In this document: one piece after another, positions 1-10,046 of the stretch
Position numbering within the stretch: the first letter of the stretch is position 1
How the letters are laid out: each line of letters opens with the position of its first letter
Assembly (NCBI GenBank): GCA_005503085.1
Contig: SCOI01000006.1
Span: 1 to 64,000, forward strand
Direction of reading: 5' to 3'
DNA: 64,000 bases
Source: Burkholderiales bacterium C2
Lineage (GTDB): Bacteria; Pseudomonadota; Gammaproteobacteria; Burkholderiales; Burkholderiaceae_C
Position numbers and translations under genes: made by a program
Notes under the pieces: generated by a model
The model's database searches: none
The model's input: only the letters and a program-made list of their open reading frames with translations
Told to the model about the DNA's origin: nothing

Positions 1-1077
1 CAAGAGCTGGTCGTCAAGATCGGCCATGTCGGCCCGACCAGCGGCGCGATTGCCCACCTGGGCAAGGACAATGAGTTGGGCGCCCGCATGGCCATCGATG
101 ATCTGAACGCCAAGGGCGTGACCATCGGCGGCAAGAAGGCCAAGTTCGAGCTGCTGGCCGAAGACGACGCAGGCGACCCGAAGCAGGGCACGGCCGCGGC
201 GCAGAAGCTGATGGACTCCAAGGTCAACGGCGTGATCGGCCACCTGAACTCGGGCACCACCATCCCCGCGTCCAAGGTCTATAGCGACGCCGGTGTGCCG
301 CAGATCTCGCCGTCGGCGACCAACCCCAAGTTCACCCGCAATGGCTACAAGACCGCCTTCCGCGTCGTCGCCGATGACGTGCACCTGGGCGGCACGCTGG
401 GTAAGTACTCGGTGCAGCAACTCAAGGGCAAGTCGATCGCGGTGATCGATGACCGTACGGCCTATGGCCAGGGCGTGGCCGATGAGTTCGAGAAGGGCGT
501 CAAGTCAGCCGGCGGCAAAGTCGTTGGTCGCGAGTTCACGAACGACAAGGCCACGGACTTCACCGCCATCCTGACCTCCCTGAAGGCCAAGAAGCCCGAT
601 GTGGTCTTCTTCGGCGGCATGGATGCAGTGGCCGGCCCGATGCTGCGCCAGATGAAGCAGCTGGGCATCAGCGCCAAGTTCGTCGGCGGCGACGGCATCT
701 GCACCGGCGAGTTGCCCAAGCTCTCGGCCGGCACCATGGCCGACGAGCAGGTGGTCTGCGCCGAGGCTGGCGGCGTCGAGGGCGAGTCCAAGAAGTCGCT
801 GGATGACTTCAAGGTCAAGTTCAAGGCCAAGTACAAGGCCGATGTGCAGATCTACGCCCCCTATGTCTACGATGCTGTCAATGTGATGGTCGACGCGATG
901 GTCAAGGCCGGTTCGGCCGAGCCCGCGAAGTACCTGCCGGTGCTGGCCAAGACCGACGGCTACAAAGGCGTGACCGGCACGATCTCGTTTGACAACAAGG
1001 GCGATATCAAGAATGGCGCGCTGACCTTGTTCACCTACAAGTCGGGTTCGCGCCAGCAGATCGCCGTCGTGCGCTGA
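1..1077 (+). CDS. Branched-chain amino acid ABC transporter substrate-binding protein (5' end missing)
   Basis: Periplasmic binding protein of the Leu/Ile/Val (LivJ/LivK, periplasmic-binding-protein type I) family, which captures branched-chain amino acids or related compounds for an ABC importer. The frame is open from base 1 (QELVVKIGHVGPTSG...), so the signal peptide and true start lie outside the window; about 358 residues remain. Typical family segments are visible: GPTSGAIAHLGKDNELGARMA near the N-terminus, the EDDAGDPKQGTAAAQKL stretch, and YAPYVYDAVNVMVDAM near the C-terminus. The gene is followed by a strong hairpin and then faces glk convergently. Family assignment is firm; the ligand is not determined. 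Confidence 0.93.
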   Translation, partial: QELVVKIGHVGPTSGAIAHLGKDNELGARMAIDDLNAKGVTIGGKKAKFELLAEDDAGDPKQGTAAAQKLMDSKVNGVIGHLNSGTTIPASKVYSDAGVPQISPSATNPKFTRNGYKTAFRVVADDVHLGGTLGKYSVQQLKGKSIAVIDDRTAYGQGVADEFEKGVKSAGGKVVGREFTNDKATDFTAILTSLKAKKPDVVFFGGMDAVAGPMLRQMKQLGISAKFVGGDGICTGELPKLSAGTMADEQVVCAEAGGVEGESKKSLDDFKVKFKAKYKADVQIYAPYVYDAVNVMVDAMVKAGSAEPAKYLPVLAKTDGYKGVTGTISFDNKGDIKNGALTLFTYKSGSRQQIAVVR

Positions 1078-1084
1078 TCGATGT

Positions 1085-1113
1085 GCCTGGATCTGCATTG
1101 AGCAGATCCAGGC
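1085..1113. terminator. Hairpin between convergent livK-like gene and glk
   Basis: A perfect 12-bp stem (GCCTGGATCTGC / GCAGATCCAGGC) with a 5-nt loop lies 8 bases past the livK-like stop. No U-run follows on either strand, so it may be a transcript-end stabiliser rather than a classical intrinsic terminator. Its position between convergent genes fits a shared transcription end. Confidence 0.55.
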
Positions 1114-1140
1114 CGGACTCGGCCCGCAAGGGTCGGGTCT

Positions 1141-2111
1141 TCAGCGCAGCGCCTGCGCAATGCCGCGCAGCGCTGGTGATTCCTGTGCCCGTATCAGATA
1201 GACGGGTATGGCTTCCAGAAAGCCCCGGAAGCGCCCCTTGCCGACGAAGCGTTCGTAGAAGGGCGATGCGTCCAGCCGCTCGATCACGCGGGGCAGCACG
1301 CCGCCGCCCAGATAGATGCCGCCGCGCGCACCCAGGGTCAGGGCCAGATTGCCGGCCATGGATCCGAGAAAGGCGAACAGCAGGTCCAGGGTCTGCTCGG
1401 CGCGGGCATCGCTGCCTGCCAATGCCGCCGCGCTGATGCCCGGGGCGTCCAGGCCGGCGGGCACAGCCACGCCGTCCAGTGCGCACAGGGCCTCATAGAC
1501 CCAGACCATGCCCAGGCCCGAGACCGCACGCTCGGCCGAGGCATGGCCGAAACGCCGCTGCAGCTGGGCCAGCACCGCAACTTCCAGCTCGGTGACGCCG
1601 CACAAGGTGGCATGGCCGCCTTCGCCCTCCAGTGCGCGGTAGCCATCGCCGCAGGGCAGCAGGCCGGATACACCGAGTCCGGTGCCGGGGCCGATCAAGG
1701 CCATCGCCGCGCCTGGCACGGGCTGGCCGCCGCAGAGCTGCTGCTTCTCGTCCGGCCGCAGCATCGGCAGTGCCATCGCCAACGCGGCGAAATCGTTCAG
1801 CACCAGCAATCGCCGCAGGTCCAAGGTTTCGCGCAGTGCTTCGATCGAGAAGGACCAGTGGTGGTTGGTCATCTGCACCCGGTCGCCGGTGATGGGGTTC
1901 GCGATGCCGATCGCGCCCTGGGCCGCGCCAGCGTTGCCGCTGTCGCGCAAATAGGTCTCGATGGCCTGCTGCAGGCTGGGATGCTCGGCGCAGCGATAGG
2001 TCTGCACATCCCGCAGCGGCGCGCCGGCAGCCGGCTGCCAGGCGAAACGGGCATGGGTACCGCCGACATCGGCCAACAGCCGGGCGTCCGCCGAGTCCGA
2101 CAGGCCCGTCC

Positions 2112-2115
<4 letters not shown>
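1141..2115 (-). CDS. glk: Glucokinase (ROK-independent, E. coli Glk family)
   Basis: Phosphorylates glucose with ATP to glucose-6-phosphate in the cytoplasm. The 324-residue protein is normal length for the family. It shows the N-terminal phosphate-binding motif LADVGGTHARFAW (about residues 14-26), LVLNDFAALA, the IGPGTGLGVSG loop, the EGEGGHATL segment and C-terminal GGIYLGGGVLPR. The start codon overlaps the stop of the ABC ATPase gene (ATGA at 2112-2115), so it is the last gene of the sugar transport operon. This coupling supports glucose, or a glucose-yielding sugar, as the transported substrate. Confidence 0.95.
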
Positions 2116-3173
<1,058 letters not shown>

Positions 3174-3175
3174 GC

Positions 3176-4036
3176 TTAACCTTTCACGGCGCCGGCCGTC
3201 AGCCCGCGCACGAAGTACTTGCCTGCCACGATGTAGATGAACAAGGTCGGCAGCGCGGCGATCATCGCGGCAGCCATGTCGACGTTGTATTCCTTGACCG
3301 AGCTTGAGGTGTTGGCCAGATTGTTGAGACCCACGGTGATGGGCTTGCTGTCGGCGCCGGAGAACACGACACCGTAGAGGAAGTCGTTCCAGATTGCGGT
3401 GAACTGCCAGATCAGCGTCACGACGATGATGGGCGTGGACAGCGGCACGACGATGCGCCAGAAGATCTGCCAGAACGAGGCGCCATCCAGCGTCGCGGCC
3501 TTGATCAGCTCGTCGGGCAGACCGATGTAGTAATTGCGGAAGAACAGCGTGGTCGACGGAATGCCGGCCAGCACATGGACCAGGATCAGGCCCCAGACCG
3601 AGCTCGCGATGCCCAGCCAGCCCAGCACCTGGCTCATCGGCAGCAGCACCACCTGCATCGGCATGAAGACACCAAACAGCAGCATCGCAAACATCAGCTC
3701 GCTGCCGCGAAAGCGCCACTTGGTCAGCACATAGCCGTTCAGCGCGCCCAGCACGGTCGAGATCAGCACGGCCGGCACCACCATCAGCACCGAGTTCATG
3801 AAGAAGGGCCGCAGGCCGCCGCAGTCGGTGCCGGTACAGGCGCTGCGCCAGGCCTTGCTCCAGGCCTCGAAGCTGGGGCTCATCGGCAGCGCCAGCAAGG
3901 TGCTGTTGCGGACCTCGTCCATGCTTTTCAGCGAGGTCGACACCATCACATACAGCGGCGTCAGGAAGAAGGCGGCGAACAGCAGCAGGCTGCCGATCAG
4001 CACCAGGCGGTGCAGGGTCAGGGCTTGCGGGCGCAT
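3176..4036 (-). CDS. Sugar ABC transporter permease, MalG/GtsC type
   Basis: Second inner-membrane subunit of the sugar importer. The 286-residue protein has about six hydrophobic segments and the cytoplasmic coupling (EAA) motif ELIKAATLDGASFWQIFW, which contacts the ATPase. The start MRPQALTLHRLVL at 4036 shares one base with the stop of the preceding permease (TGATG), showing translational coupling. The C-terminal AGKYFVRGLTAGAVKG is characteristic of glucose/mannose-type MalG homologues. The family is certain; substrate is inferred from the operon. Confidence 0.93.
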   Translation of the reverse strand: MRPQALTLHRLVLIGSLLLFAAFFLTPLYVMVSTSLKSMDEVRNSTLLALPMSPSFEAWSKAWRSACTGTDCGGLRPFFMNSVLMVVPAVLISTVLGALNGYVLTKWRFRGSELMFAMLLFGVFMPMQVVLLPMSQVLGWLGIASSVWGLILVHVLAGIPSTTLFFRNYYIGLPDELIKAATLDGASFWQIFWRIVVPLSTPIIVVTLIWQFTAIWNDFLYGVVFSGADSKPITVGLNNLANTSSSVKEYNVDMAAAMIAALPTLFIYIVAGKYFVRGLTAGAVKG

Positions 4037-4917
4037 CAGGATTTCCTCCGCAACTCGGAGTAGAGATAGGGCACGACGATGGCCGCGATCGTGGCCAGCA
4101 TGATGGTGGCGCTGGCCGCGCCCAGGCCGATCTGACCGCGCGAGAAGGCCATCGTGTACATGAAGGTGGCAGGCAGGTCGGTGGCGTAGCCGGGGCCGCC
4201 GGCGGTCAGCGCCATCACCAGATCGAAGCTCTTGATCGCCAGATGGCTGACCACCATCAGGGTCGAGAAGAACACCGGCCGCAGGCTGGGGATCAGAATG
4301 CGCCAGTAGATGCGCGGCAGGCTCGCCCCGTCGACCTGGGCGGCCTTGATGATGGCGTCGTCGATGCCGCGCAGGCCGGCCAGGAACAAGGCCATCACGA
4401 AGCCGGCCGACTGCCAGATGCCGGCGATGACGACGCAATAGATCGCCATATCGGGATCGACCAGCCAGCCGAAGCTGAAGCCCTCGAAACCCCATTGCTG
4501 CAGCAGATGCTCCAGCCCGAGGCCGGGGTTCAGGATCCACTTCCAGGCAGTACCGGTGACGATGAAGGACAGCGCCATTGGGTAGAGATAGATGGTGCGC
4601 AGCAGGCCCTCGGCGCGCACCTTCTGGTCCAGCAGCACGGCCAGTAGAAGACCCAGGGCCATGCCGCCGCCGATGAAGAGTCCACCGAACACGCCCAGAT
4701 TGCGCAGCGCCAGCCACCAGCGCTCGTTCTCGAACAGCGCCTGGTACTGCTCCAGGCCGACGAACTCGTAGTTGGGCAGCAGGCGCGAGGCCGAGACCGA
4801 GAAGTAGCCGTTCCAGGCCATCAGGCCGTAGATGAAGAAGAAGGACAGGACGAAGGTGGGCGCGACCACCAGCTTGGGAAGCCAGGGGCTGTGCGCGGCC
4901 GAGGGGTGGGCTGTCAT
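4036..4917 (-). CDS. Sugar ABC transporter permease, MalF/GtsB type
   Basis: First inner-membrane permease of the importer, 293 residues. It starts MTAHPSAAHSPWLPKLVVAP, has about six transmembrane helices, and carries the EAA-type loop IIKAAQVDGASLPRIYWR near residue 200. It lacks the large periplasmic insertion of E. coli MalF, as usual for glucose/mannose-type permeases. It sits 85 bp after the binding-protein gene, with a large hairpin in the gap, and overlaps the next permease by one base. Confidence 0.93.
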   Translation of the reverse strand: MTAHPSAAHSPWLPKLVVAPTFVLSFFFIYGLMAWNGYFSVSASRLLPNYEFVGLEQYQALFENERWWLALRNLGVFGGLFIGGGMALGLLLAVLLDQKVRAEGLLRTIYLYPMALSFIVTGTAWKWILNPGLGLEHLLQQWGFEGFSFGWLVDPDMAIYCVVIAGIWQSAGFVMALFLAGLRGIDDAIIKAAQVDGASLPRIYWRILIPSLRPVFFSTLMVVSHLAIKSFDLVMALTAGGPGYATDLPATFMYTMAFSRGQIGLGAASATIMLATIAAIVVPYLYSELRRKS

Positions 4918-4947
4918 GCGCGGGAGACCGGTGAAAACACTGCGGGA

Positions 4948-4984
4948 GCCGGCGCGCCTCTACTCGGGAGAGGGTCGCGCCGGC
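4948..4984 (-). promoter_or_regulatory. Intra-operon mRNA hairpin between binding-protein and permease genes
   Basis: The gap between the binding-protein stop (5003) and the first permease start (4917) holds a long near-perfect stem: GCCGGCGCG pairs with CGCGCCGGC, continued inward by CCTCT/AGAGG around a 7-nt loop, with a 2-nt bulge. There is no U-run. In comparable operons such a structure protects the upstream message from 3' exonucleases so that binding protein exceeds permease; that role is inferred here. Confidence 0.6.
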
Positions 4985-5002
4985 GGACTGCTCGGGAGCG
5001 GC

Positions 5003-6253
5003 TTACTTGGTCCGGGCGGCGGCCGCGATCTTGGCCTGCGCCTGCTTGGCCGTCATCTTGTCGCTGTTCCAGAACTGGCTGACCACGTCCTTGATCGCGC
5101 CTTCGGCGGCCGCGCCGACCGCCATGCCGTGCGCGATCGAGGGCACCAGGGTGCCGGACTTCGCGGTCGAGACGAAGTCGGCCGAGGAGGTCTTGGCGCA
5201 GTCGTCGAACTTGTCCATCTTCATGTTCAGGCGCACCGGGATCGAGCCCTTGTTCAGATTGAACAGCTCCTGGAATTCCGGTGACATGATGGCCACGGCC
5301 AGATCCTTCTGCGCTTTGATATTGGCCTCGTTCTTTAGCTTGAAGAGCGCGAAGGAATCGATGTTGAAGGTGAAGGCCTTGGCGCTGCCCGGCGTCGTGG
5401 TGCAGATGAAGTCCTTGCCCGGCACCTTGCCGGACGCCACGAACTCGCCCTTGGCCCAGTCGCCCATGATCTGCATACCGGCCTCGCCCTTGATCACCAT
5501 CGCGGTGGCCAGGTTCCAGTCGCGGCCGGGGGCGTTCTTGTCGGTGTAGGTCTTGATGCGTTTGAAGGTGCTCAGCACCTTCTCCATCGTCGGGCCGTTC
5601 AGCGTGGCCGGGTCCAGCTGCACCAGGGCCTTCTTGTAGAAGTCCACGCCGCCTTCGCCCAGCGCCACGGCCTCGAAGGTGGTGAAGTCCTGCCAGTTCT
5701 GCCCGCCATGGGCGACCGGCACGATGCCGGCCTTCTTCAGCGCTTCGGCGGCAACGAAGAATTCATCCCAGTTGCTGGGTAGCTTGGCACCGGCCTTCTT
5801 CAGCGCCTCGGGATTGACCCACAGCCAGTTGACGCGGTGCACATTGACGGGCGCGGCGATGTAGTGGCCCTTGTACTTCATGATGTCGGCGACCGGGCCC
5901 GGCAGGATATCGTCCCATTTGCCGGCCTTGGCGACCTCGTCCATGTTCGTCAGCACGCCCTCGCGGGCCCATTCCTGCAGCGACGGGCCCTTGATCTGCG
6001 CGGCGGCAGGCGCATTGCCCGAGACAACGCGCGACTTCAGCACCGTCATTGCCGAATCGCCGCCGCCGCCGGCGACCGCGAAGTCCTTCCAGCTGTGGCC
6101 CTGGGCCAGCAGCGTGGCTTTCAGCGCGGTGGCAGCCTTGGCCTCGCCGCCGCTTGTCCACCAGTGCAGCACCTCGACCTCGCCGGCCTGGGCGGCACCG
6201 GTGGTGAGCAGCAGGGCGGCCATGGCAGCTTGGGTATGGGTAAGTTTTTTCAT
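5003..6253 (-). CDS. Sugar ABC transporter substrate-binding protein (GtsA-like, glucose/mannose type)
   Basis: Periplasmic carbohydrate-binding protein, 416 residues, of solute-binding family 1. A Sec signal peptide is clear (MKKLTHTQAAMAALLLTTGAAQA, cleaved near residue 23). The mature N-terminus GEVEVLHWWTSGGEAKAA is typical of the glucose/mannose GtsA group, as are the APVNVHRVNWLWVN and MIMGDWAKGEF-like segments. A good ribosome-binding site (AAGGAG) lies 5 bases before the ATG. It is the first gene of the ABC part of the operon and lies just downstream of a LamB-like porin. Glucose specificity is inferred from similarity and from glk. Confidence 0.93.
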   Translation of the reverse strand: MKKLTHTQAAMAALLLTTGAAQAGEVEVLHWWTSGGEAKAATALKATLLAQGHSWKDFAVAGGGGDSAMTVLKSRVVSGNAPAAAQIKGPSLQEWAREGVLTNMDEVAKAGKWDDILPGPVADIMKYKGHYIAAPVNVHRVNWLWVNPEALKKAGAKLPSNWDEFFVAAEALKKAGIVPVAHGGQNWQDFTTFEAVALGEGGVDFYKKALVQLDPATLNGPTMEKVLSTFKRIKTYTDKNAPGRDWNLATAMVIKGEAGMQIMGDWAKGEFVASGKVPGKDFICTTTPGSAKAFTFNIDSFALFKLKNEANIKAQKDLAVAIMSPEFQELFNLNKGSIPVRLNMKMDKFDDCAKTSSADFVSTAKSGTLVPSIAHGMAVGAAAEGAIKDVVSQFWNSDKMTAKQAQAKIAAAARTK

Positions 6254-6293
6254 GGTGTCTCCTTCATGGATTTTGCTGGCGTGACATTGGACT

Positions 6294-7475
6294 TCAGAAC
6301 CACCACTCGACCTGGGCGCCGAAGCTGTTGCCCGAGGTCTTGTCGTCGAAAGCGGCCTGGCCCGTCACATTGCCGGCGGCCTTGTTCCACTTGGCCATCG
6401 TCGCGTAGAGGCGGAACTCGGGGCGGCTGAAGAAGTCCGAGCCGACCGACAGGGTCGGCGCGATCGTCAGCTTGGTCAGGCGCGCGGTCTGGCCGTTGTC
6501 GGGCTTGTACTGCGAGACGCCCAGTTCGCCGACCATCTTGAAGTGGCGCGACAGCGCATAGGACGCGCGGCCGCCGACCGAGAAGGACTTGGTGCTGATG
6601 CCCTGCTTGTTCTTCTCGCGGGCCAGCAGGATCAGGGCCTGGCCGCCGAACGGGCCTTGCTGCCAGTTGATCGACTCGACGATGCGGTAAGACTTGGCTT
6701 TGGACCCGGCCGTCAGGTCGCCGAAGTTGGAGTTCAGCCCGGCCGAGCCCTGGGCGTACTGCAGCCACAAGGTGTTGTTCAGGCTGCTGCCCAGCAGCTT
6801 CTCCTGGTCATGGCGGATGGCCAGGCCGGCGCCCTTGGTGCCGCCGGCGAACTGGCCCTTGGTGACGGTGGCGAAGACATTGAGCTTGCCGCCCGGGTTG
6901 CTGTCTATGCCCACCCATTCGATGTTGCCGCGATGGCCCGGCAGCACGGCGCTTGCCTCAGTCTTGTAGTACGCCACACCCAGCGCGCCGGGGCCGACCT
7001 TGAAGCCCTTGGCGCCGGCGCCGACGCCCACCATCTCGGTGAAATAGGTGTCGACGATGTGCACATCGCCGCGCCGGCCGCGTTCCTTGCCGATCCAGAA
7101 GGTGGCCTCCGGGGCGATGTCGAAGCCCTTGGCCTCGGCAAACATCTGCGCGATCTTCAGACCGTCGCCATTGGTGTCGGTGGCGGCCGTGTAGTGGTCG
7201 GTCATCAGCGTGACCTTGTAGTCGATGCCGTCCTTCTTGAAGCCCTGGCTGAGCTGGAACTCGCCGTAGAAGTCGCATTCATTGCCGAGCCGGTACTTCA
7301 TGCCCGAGCTGCCGCCGTTCAGGCCGTAGCAGGCGCGCGAGGTGGCGTTGCTGGTCAGACCAGGGCCGGCGCGGAAGTAGCCGGTCCAGTCGACGGCGAG
7401 GCTGGTGCCGCTGGCGCCCAGCAAGGCCAGGGCCAGAGGAAGGCGCTTGAGCGCCCGGGTGTAGTGCTGCGTCAT
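6294..7475 (-). CDS. LamB-like carbohydrate porin
   Basis: Outer-membrane beta-barrel channel for sugars. The 393-residue protein has a signal peptide (ALALLGASGTSLA), then VDWTGYFRAGPG, which matches the N-terminal strand of maltoporins. It ends FGAQVEWWF, the aromatic C-terminal motif recognised by the BAM machinery. It includes an NECDFYGEFQLSQGF strand like the LamB family. I start it at the ATG at 7475, giving a proper signal peptide; the frame extends upstream to 7613 without a signal-like sequence. It lies 40 bp upstream of the binding-protein gene, so it is probably co-transcribed and feeds the same importer. Confidence 0.88.
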   Translation of the reverse strand: MTQHYTRALKRLPLALALLGASGTSLAVDWTGYFRAGPGLTSNATSRACYGLNGGSSGMKYRLGNECDFYGEFQLSQGFKKDGIDYKVTLMTDHYTAATDTNGDGLKIAQMFAEAKGFDIAPEATFWIGKERGRRGDVHIVDTYFTEMVGVGAGAKGFKVGPGALGVAYYKTEASAVLPGHRGNIEWVGIDSNPGGKLNVFATVTKGQFAGGTKGAGLAIRHDQEKLLGSSLNNTLWLQYAQGSAGLNSNFGDLTAGSKAKSYRIVESINWQQGPFGGQALILLAREKNKQGISTKSFSVGGRASYALSRHFKMVGELGVSQYKPDNGQTARLTKLTIAPTLSVGSDFFSRPEFRLYATMAKWNKAAGNVTGQAAFDDKTSGNSFGAQVEWWF

Positions 7476-7689
7476 GGTTGCTTGTCTCTGTGTTGTTTGC
7501 CTGACGCCGCTCCGGGTGCGTGGTGTTAAGCAAATGTTCATGTTCTTTGCATGCGGAGCGAATATTAATTTCTTGTTAATGTATTCGTATCCGTGCTTAC
7601 CATTAGTGCGCACAGCAATGCGTCGAGCGCCGTATTGGTGCTCAATGCGCCCTTTGCGGGCGGGGTACTTGGGGCGAGAGGCGACGCGC
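7476..7689 (-). promoter_or_regulatory. Upstream region of the sugar-uptake operon with inverted repeat
   Basis: This 214-bp gap is the probable promoter region for the porin-ABC-glk operon and is notably AT-rich compared with its surroundings. It contains an inverted repeat at 7559-7587: outer arms CGAATA/TATTCG and inner TTAA/TTAA, offset by two bases. Such a 29-bp element could be an operator for a transcription factor. I could not assign confident -35/-10 boxes. Confidence 0.45.
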
Positions 7690-9177
7690 TCAGCGACGCG
7701 GCGCGAGCGGCAGCGTCGCGACGACGCGCAGGCCCTGTGGCTGCAGATTGCCCAGGCTCAGCCGGCCGCCATGGCGCTCGACAATTTCCTTGACGATGGC
7801 CAGGCCCAGGCCGCAGCCATTGCCCTGCTGGGTGCCGCGGAAGAAGCGCTCGAAGACGCGCGGCTGCAAGTCCGCCGCGATGCCGGGGCCGTTGTCCGAG
7901 ACGGTCAGCTCGACCTCACCGCTCGCGGCCGGGCGGACCAGCACCGTGACCGCCGCGCCGCTGCCTGCGTAGAGCAGGGCGTTGTCGAGCAGATTGACCA
8001 GGGCCTCGCGCAGCAGCAATGCGATGCCCATGACTTCCAGTGCCGGCAGTGACTCGTCGGCCTCGGGCTCATCACTGCCGGCATCGCCATAGCCCAGGTC
8101 GATGCTGCGCTGCAGGGCCCGTGGCACCAGTTCAGCCGTCACCTCGCGCGCCAGCCGGCCCAGGTCCAGGCGCTGCAGCGGCTGGCTGGTGAGCGATTCG
8201 GGCTCGGTGCGCGCCAGCGCCAGCAGCTGGTTGACCAGATGGGCGCTGCGGCCCGCACTTTCCTGCACGCGCAACAGCCGGGTCATCAGCTGGGCTTGGC
8301 GGGACGGATCGGCGGCCTCGCTGAGGGCCAGCTCGGTCTGGCTCTTCAGCCCTGCCAGCGGCGTGCGCAACTGATGGGCGGCGTCGCTGATGAAGCGCCG
8401 CTGCGCCTGCACATTGTGCTGAACGGCCTCCAGCAGCTCGTTGATCGCGCGCGCCAGCGAGCGCAGCTCCTGTGGCGCCGCATCGAGTTCGATCGGCCGG
8501 AGGTCATTGGGAGCCCGGCCCTCGACCAGGTTGCGCAGCCGCGTCAGCGGTGCCAGGCCGGCGCTGACGCCGGCCCAGACGATCATGCTCATCAGCACGA
8601 TCAGGGCCGACAGCGGCAGCACCGTGTCGATCAAGAGCCGGCGCGCCAGCTCCTCGCGGTTGGCGCTGGAGCGGGCCACCTGCACCAACATGGTCTGCTG
8701 ATCGTCCGGGTCTTCGCCGAAATGCAGATAAAGCGCGGCCATGCGGATGCGCGAGCGTCGGCTGCCGTCCTCGGCGTCGGCGATCTCGCCGTCGTAGAAA
8801 TAGGCCCGGCCCAGCTGTGGTTTGGCGCTGTCCAGGCGCGGGCCGGGCAGCTTGCGGTTGCCCAGGATGAATTGGCCCGGCGGCGAGCTGACGGTATAGA
8901 GCAGCTTGTCGCTGGGGTCGGCCTCCAGCACATCCTGGGCGGCGCGTGGGAAGTCGATCAGCAGGCCGTTGCCCATGGGCTTGACCTGGCGTGCCAGCGA
9001 GCGCGTGGCCTGCAGCAGGCTGGCGTCCACCGCCTCATTGGCGTAGCGGGCCGCCAGCTTGTAGGTGAACAAGGCGCCCGCCAGCCACAGCACCAGCTGG
9101 GGCAGCAGCAGCCACAAGAGCAGCTGGCGCTTCAGCGAGCGCGAGCCCAGGCGGTCGGCCAGCCACAGCCTGGGCAT
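7690..9177 (-). CDS. Sensor histidine kinase, TctE/QseC-like
   Basis: Membrane sensor kinase of 495 residues, partner of the response regulator just upstream. An N-terminal transmembrane helix (LLLWLLLPQLVLWLAGALF) precedes a periplasmic region resembling the TctE-type sensor domain. A second helix (about 175-195) is followed by HAMP, the phospho-acceptor box FISDAAHQLRTPLAG, the N-box LVNLLDNALLYA and ATP-lid motifs DNGPGI and GCGLGLAIVKEI. The ATG at 9177 follows the regulator stop by one base (TGAGATG). Position next to the sugar operon suggests it controls sugar uptake, as GtrS/GltR do in Pseudomonas; that is inference. Confidence 0.9.
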   Translation of the reverse strand: MPRLWLADRLGSRSLKRQLLLWLLLPQLVLWLAGALFTYKLAARYANEAVDASLLQATRSLARQVKPMGNGLLIDFPRAAQDVLEADPSDKLLYTVSSPPGQFILGNRKLPGPRLDSAKPQLGRAYFYDGEIADAEDGSRRSRIRMAALYLHFGEDPDDQQTMLVQVARSSANREELARRLLIDTVLPLSALIVLMSMIVWAGVSAGLAPLTRLRNLVEGRAPNDLRPIELDAAPQELRSLARAINELLEAVQHNVQAQRRFISDAAHQLRTPLAGLKSQTELALSEAADPSRQAQLMTRLLRVQESAGRSAHLVNQLLALARTEPESLTSQPLQRLDLGRLAREVTAELVPRALQRSIDLGYGDAGSDEPEADESLPALEVMGIALLLREALVNLLDNALLYAGSGAAVTVLVRPAASGEVELTVSDNGPGIAADLQPRVFERFFRGTQQGNGCGLGLAIVKEIVERHGGRLSLGNLQPQGLRVVATLPLAPRR

Positions 9178-9178
9178 C

Positions 9179-9868
9179 TCAGGGCCGCTCGGCTTCCAGC
9201 AGATAGCCCAGGCCGCGCACCGTGCGTATCGCGACCTCGGCACCTTCGAGCTTGCGGCGCAGTCGATGGATATAGACCTCGACCGCATTGGTGGCAGCCA
9301 ACGGCTCGCCAGCGCGCTCCGCGCCGCGCTCGCCGGCCCAGGCCTGGTTGATCTCTTCCTTGGTGATCACCCGGCCGTGATGGGTCAGCAGCAGGTCCAG
9401 CAGCGCCCATTCGCGCGGACTGAGCTCCAGCATTTCGCCACGAACCAGCGCGCAGCGGGTGTCGCGCTGCACGCTCAGCTGGCCCAGATCGCTGCTGGCC
9501 TTGTGGCTGCGGCTGCGGCGCAGCAGCGCGCGCAGCCGGGCTTCGAGCTCGGGAAAATCGAAGGGCTTGGTCAGATAGTCATCGGCCCCGGCATTCAGGC
9601 CGGCGACGCGGTCGTCCAGGCTGTCCAGCGCGGTCAGTATCAGCACCGGCAACGAGGGGTTGGATAGGCGCAGCTGCTTCAGCACGGTCAGGCCGTCGAC
9701 CATCGGCAGGCCCAGGTCCAGCACGACGATGTCGAAGACCTGCTTGGCCAGCAGGTACTGCGCCACCGCGCCATTGGGTGCATGCTCGACCGTGAAGCCG
9801 CAGGCACGCATTTGGTCGCACAAGGCATCGGCCAGGATGGCATCGTCTTCGGCCAGTAGCAGGTTCAT
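9179..9868 (-). CDS. OmpR-family response regulator, TctD-like
   Basis: Two-domain transcription factor of 229 residues. The receiver domain (1-115) has the acidic pair EDD at 7-9, phospho-acceptor Asp51 in VVLDLGLPMVDG, and the switch Lys in LTKPFDFPELEARL. The C-terminal winged helix (about 130-225) includes LSPREWALLDLLLTHHG and VEVYIHRLRRKLEGA. It is the promoter-proximal gene of a regulator-kinase pair and is divergent from phaR across a 178-bp gap. The target is not shown; the adjacent sugar operon is the natural candidate. Confidence 0.93.
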   Translation of the reverse strand: MNLLLAEDDAILADALCDQMRACGFTVEHAPNGAVAQYLLAKQVFDIVVLDLGLPMVDGLTVLKQLRLSNPSLPVLILTALDSLDDRVAGLNAGADDYLTKPFDFPELEARLRALLRRSRSHKASSDLGQLSVQRDTRCALVRGEMLELSPREWALLDLLLTHHGRVITKEEINQAWAGERGAERAGEPLAATNAVEVYIHRLRRKLEGAEVAIRTVRGLGYLLEAERP

Positions 9869-10046
9869 GAACGGGAGCTTAACAGTCCGGAAAAGCGTCT
9901 TGAATGGGGACTTTTCGGGAGGGCGTGCCCGCCGTTGCGCGAGTGCGCACAGTCATGCTGCAGCGCAGGGGAAAACCCCTCCGGACCCAGGGGGAGTGCC
10001 TCCTAGAATCGGGCTCAATCAAACAGGTTTGCAGCAAGGAGTTTTC

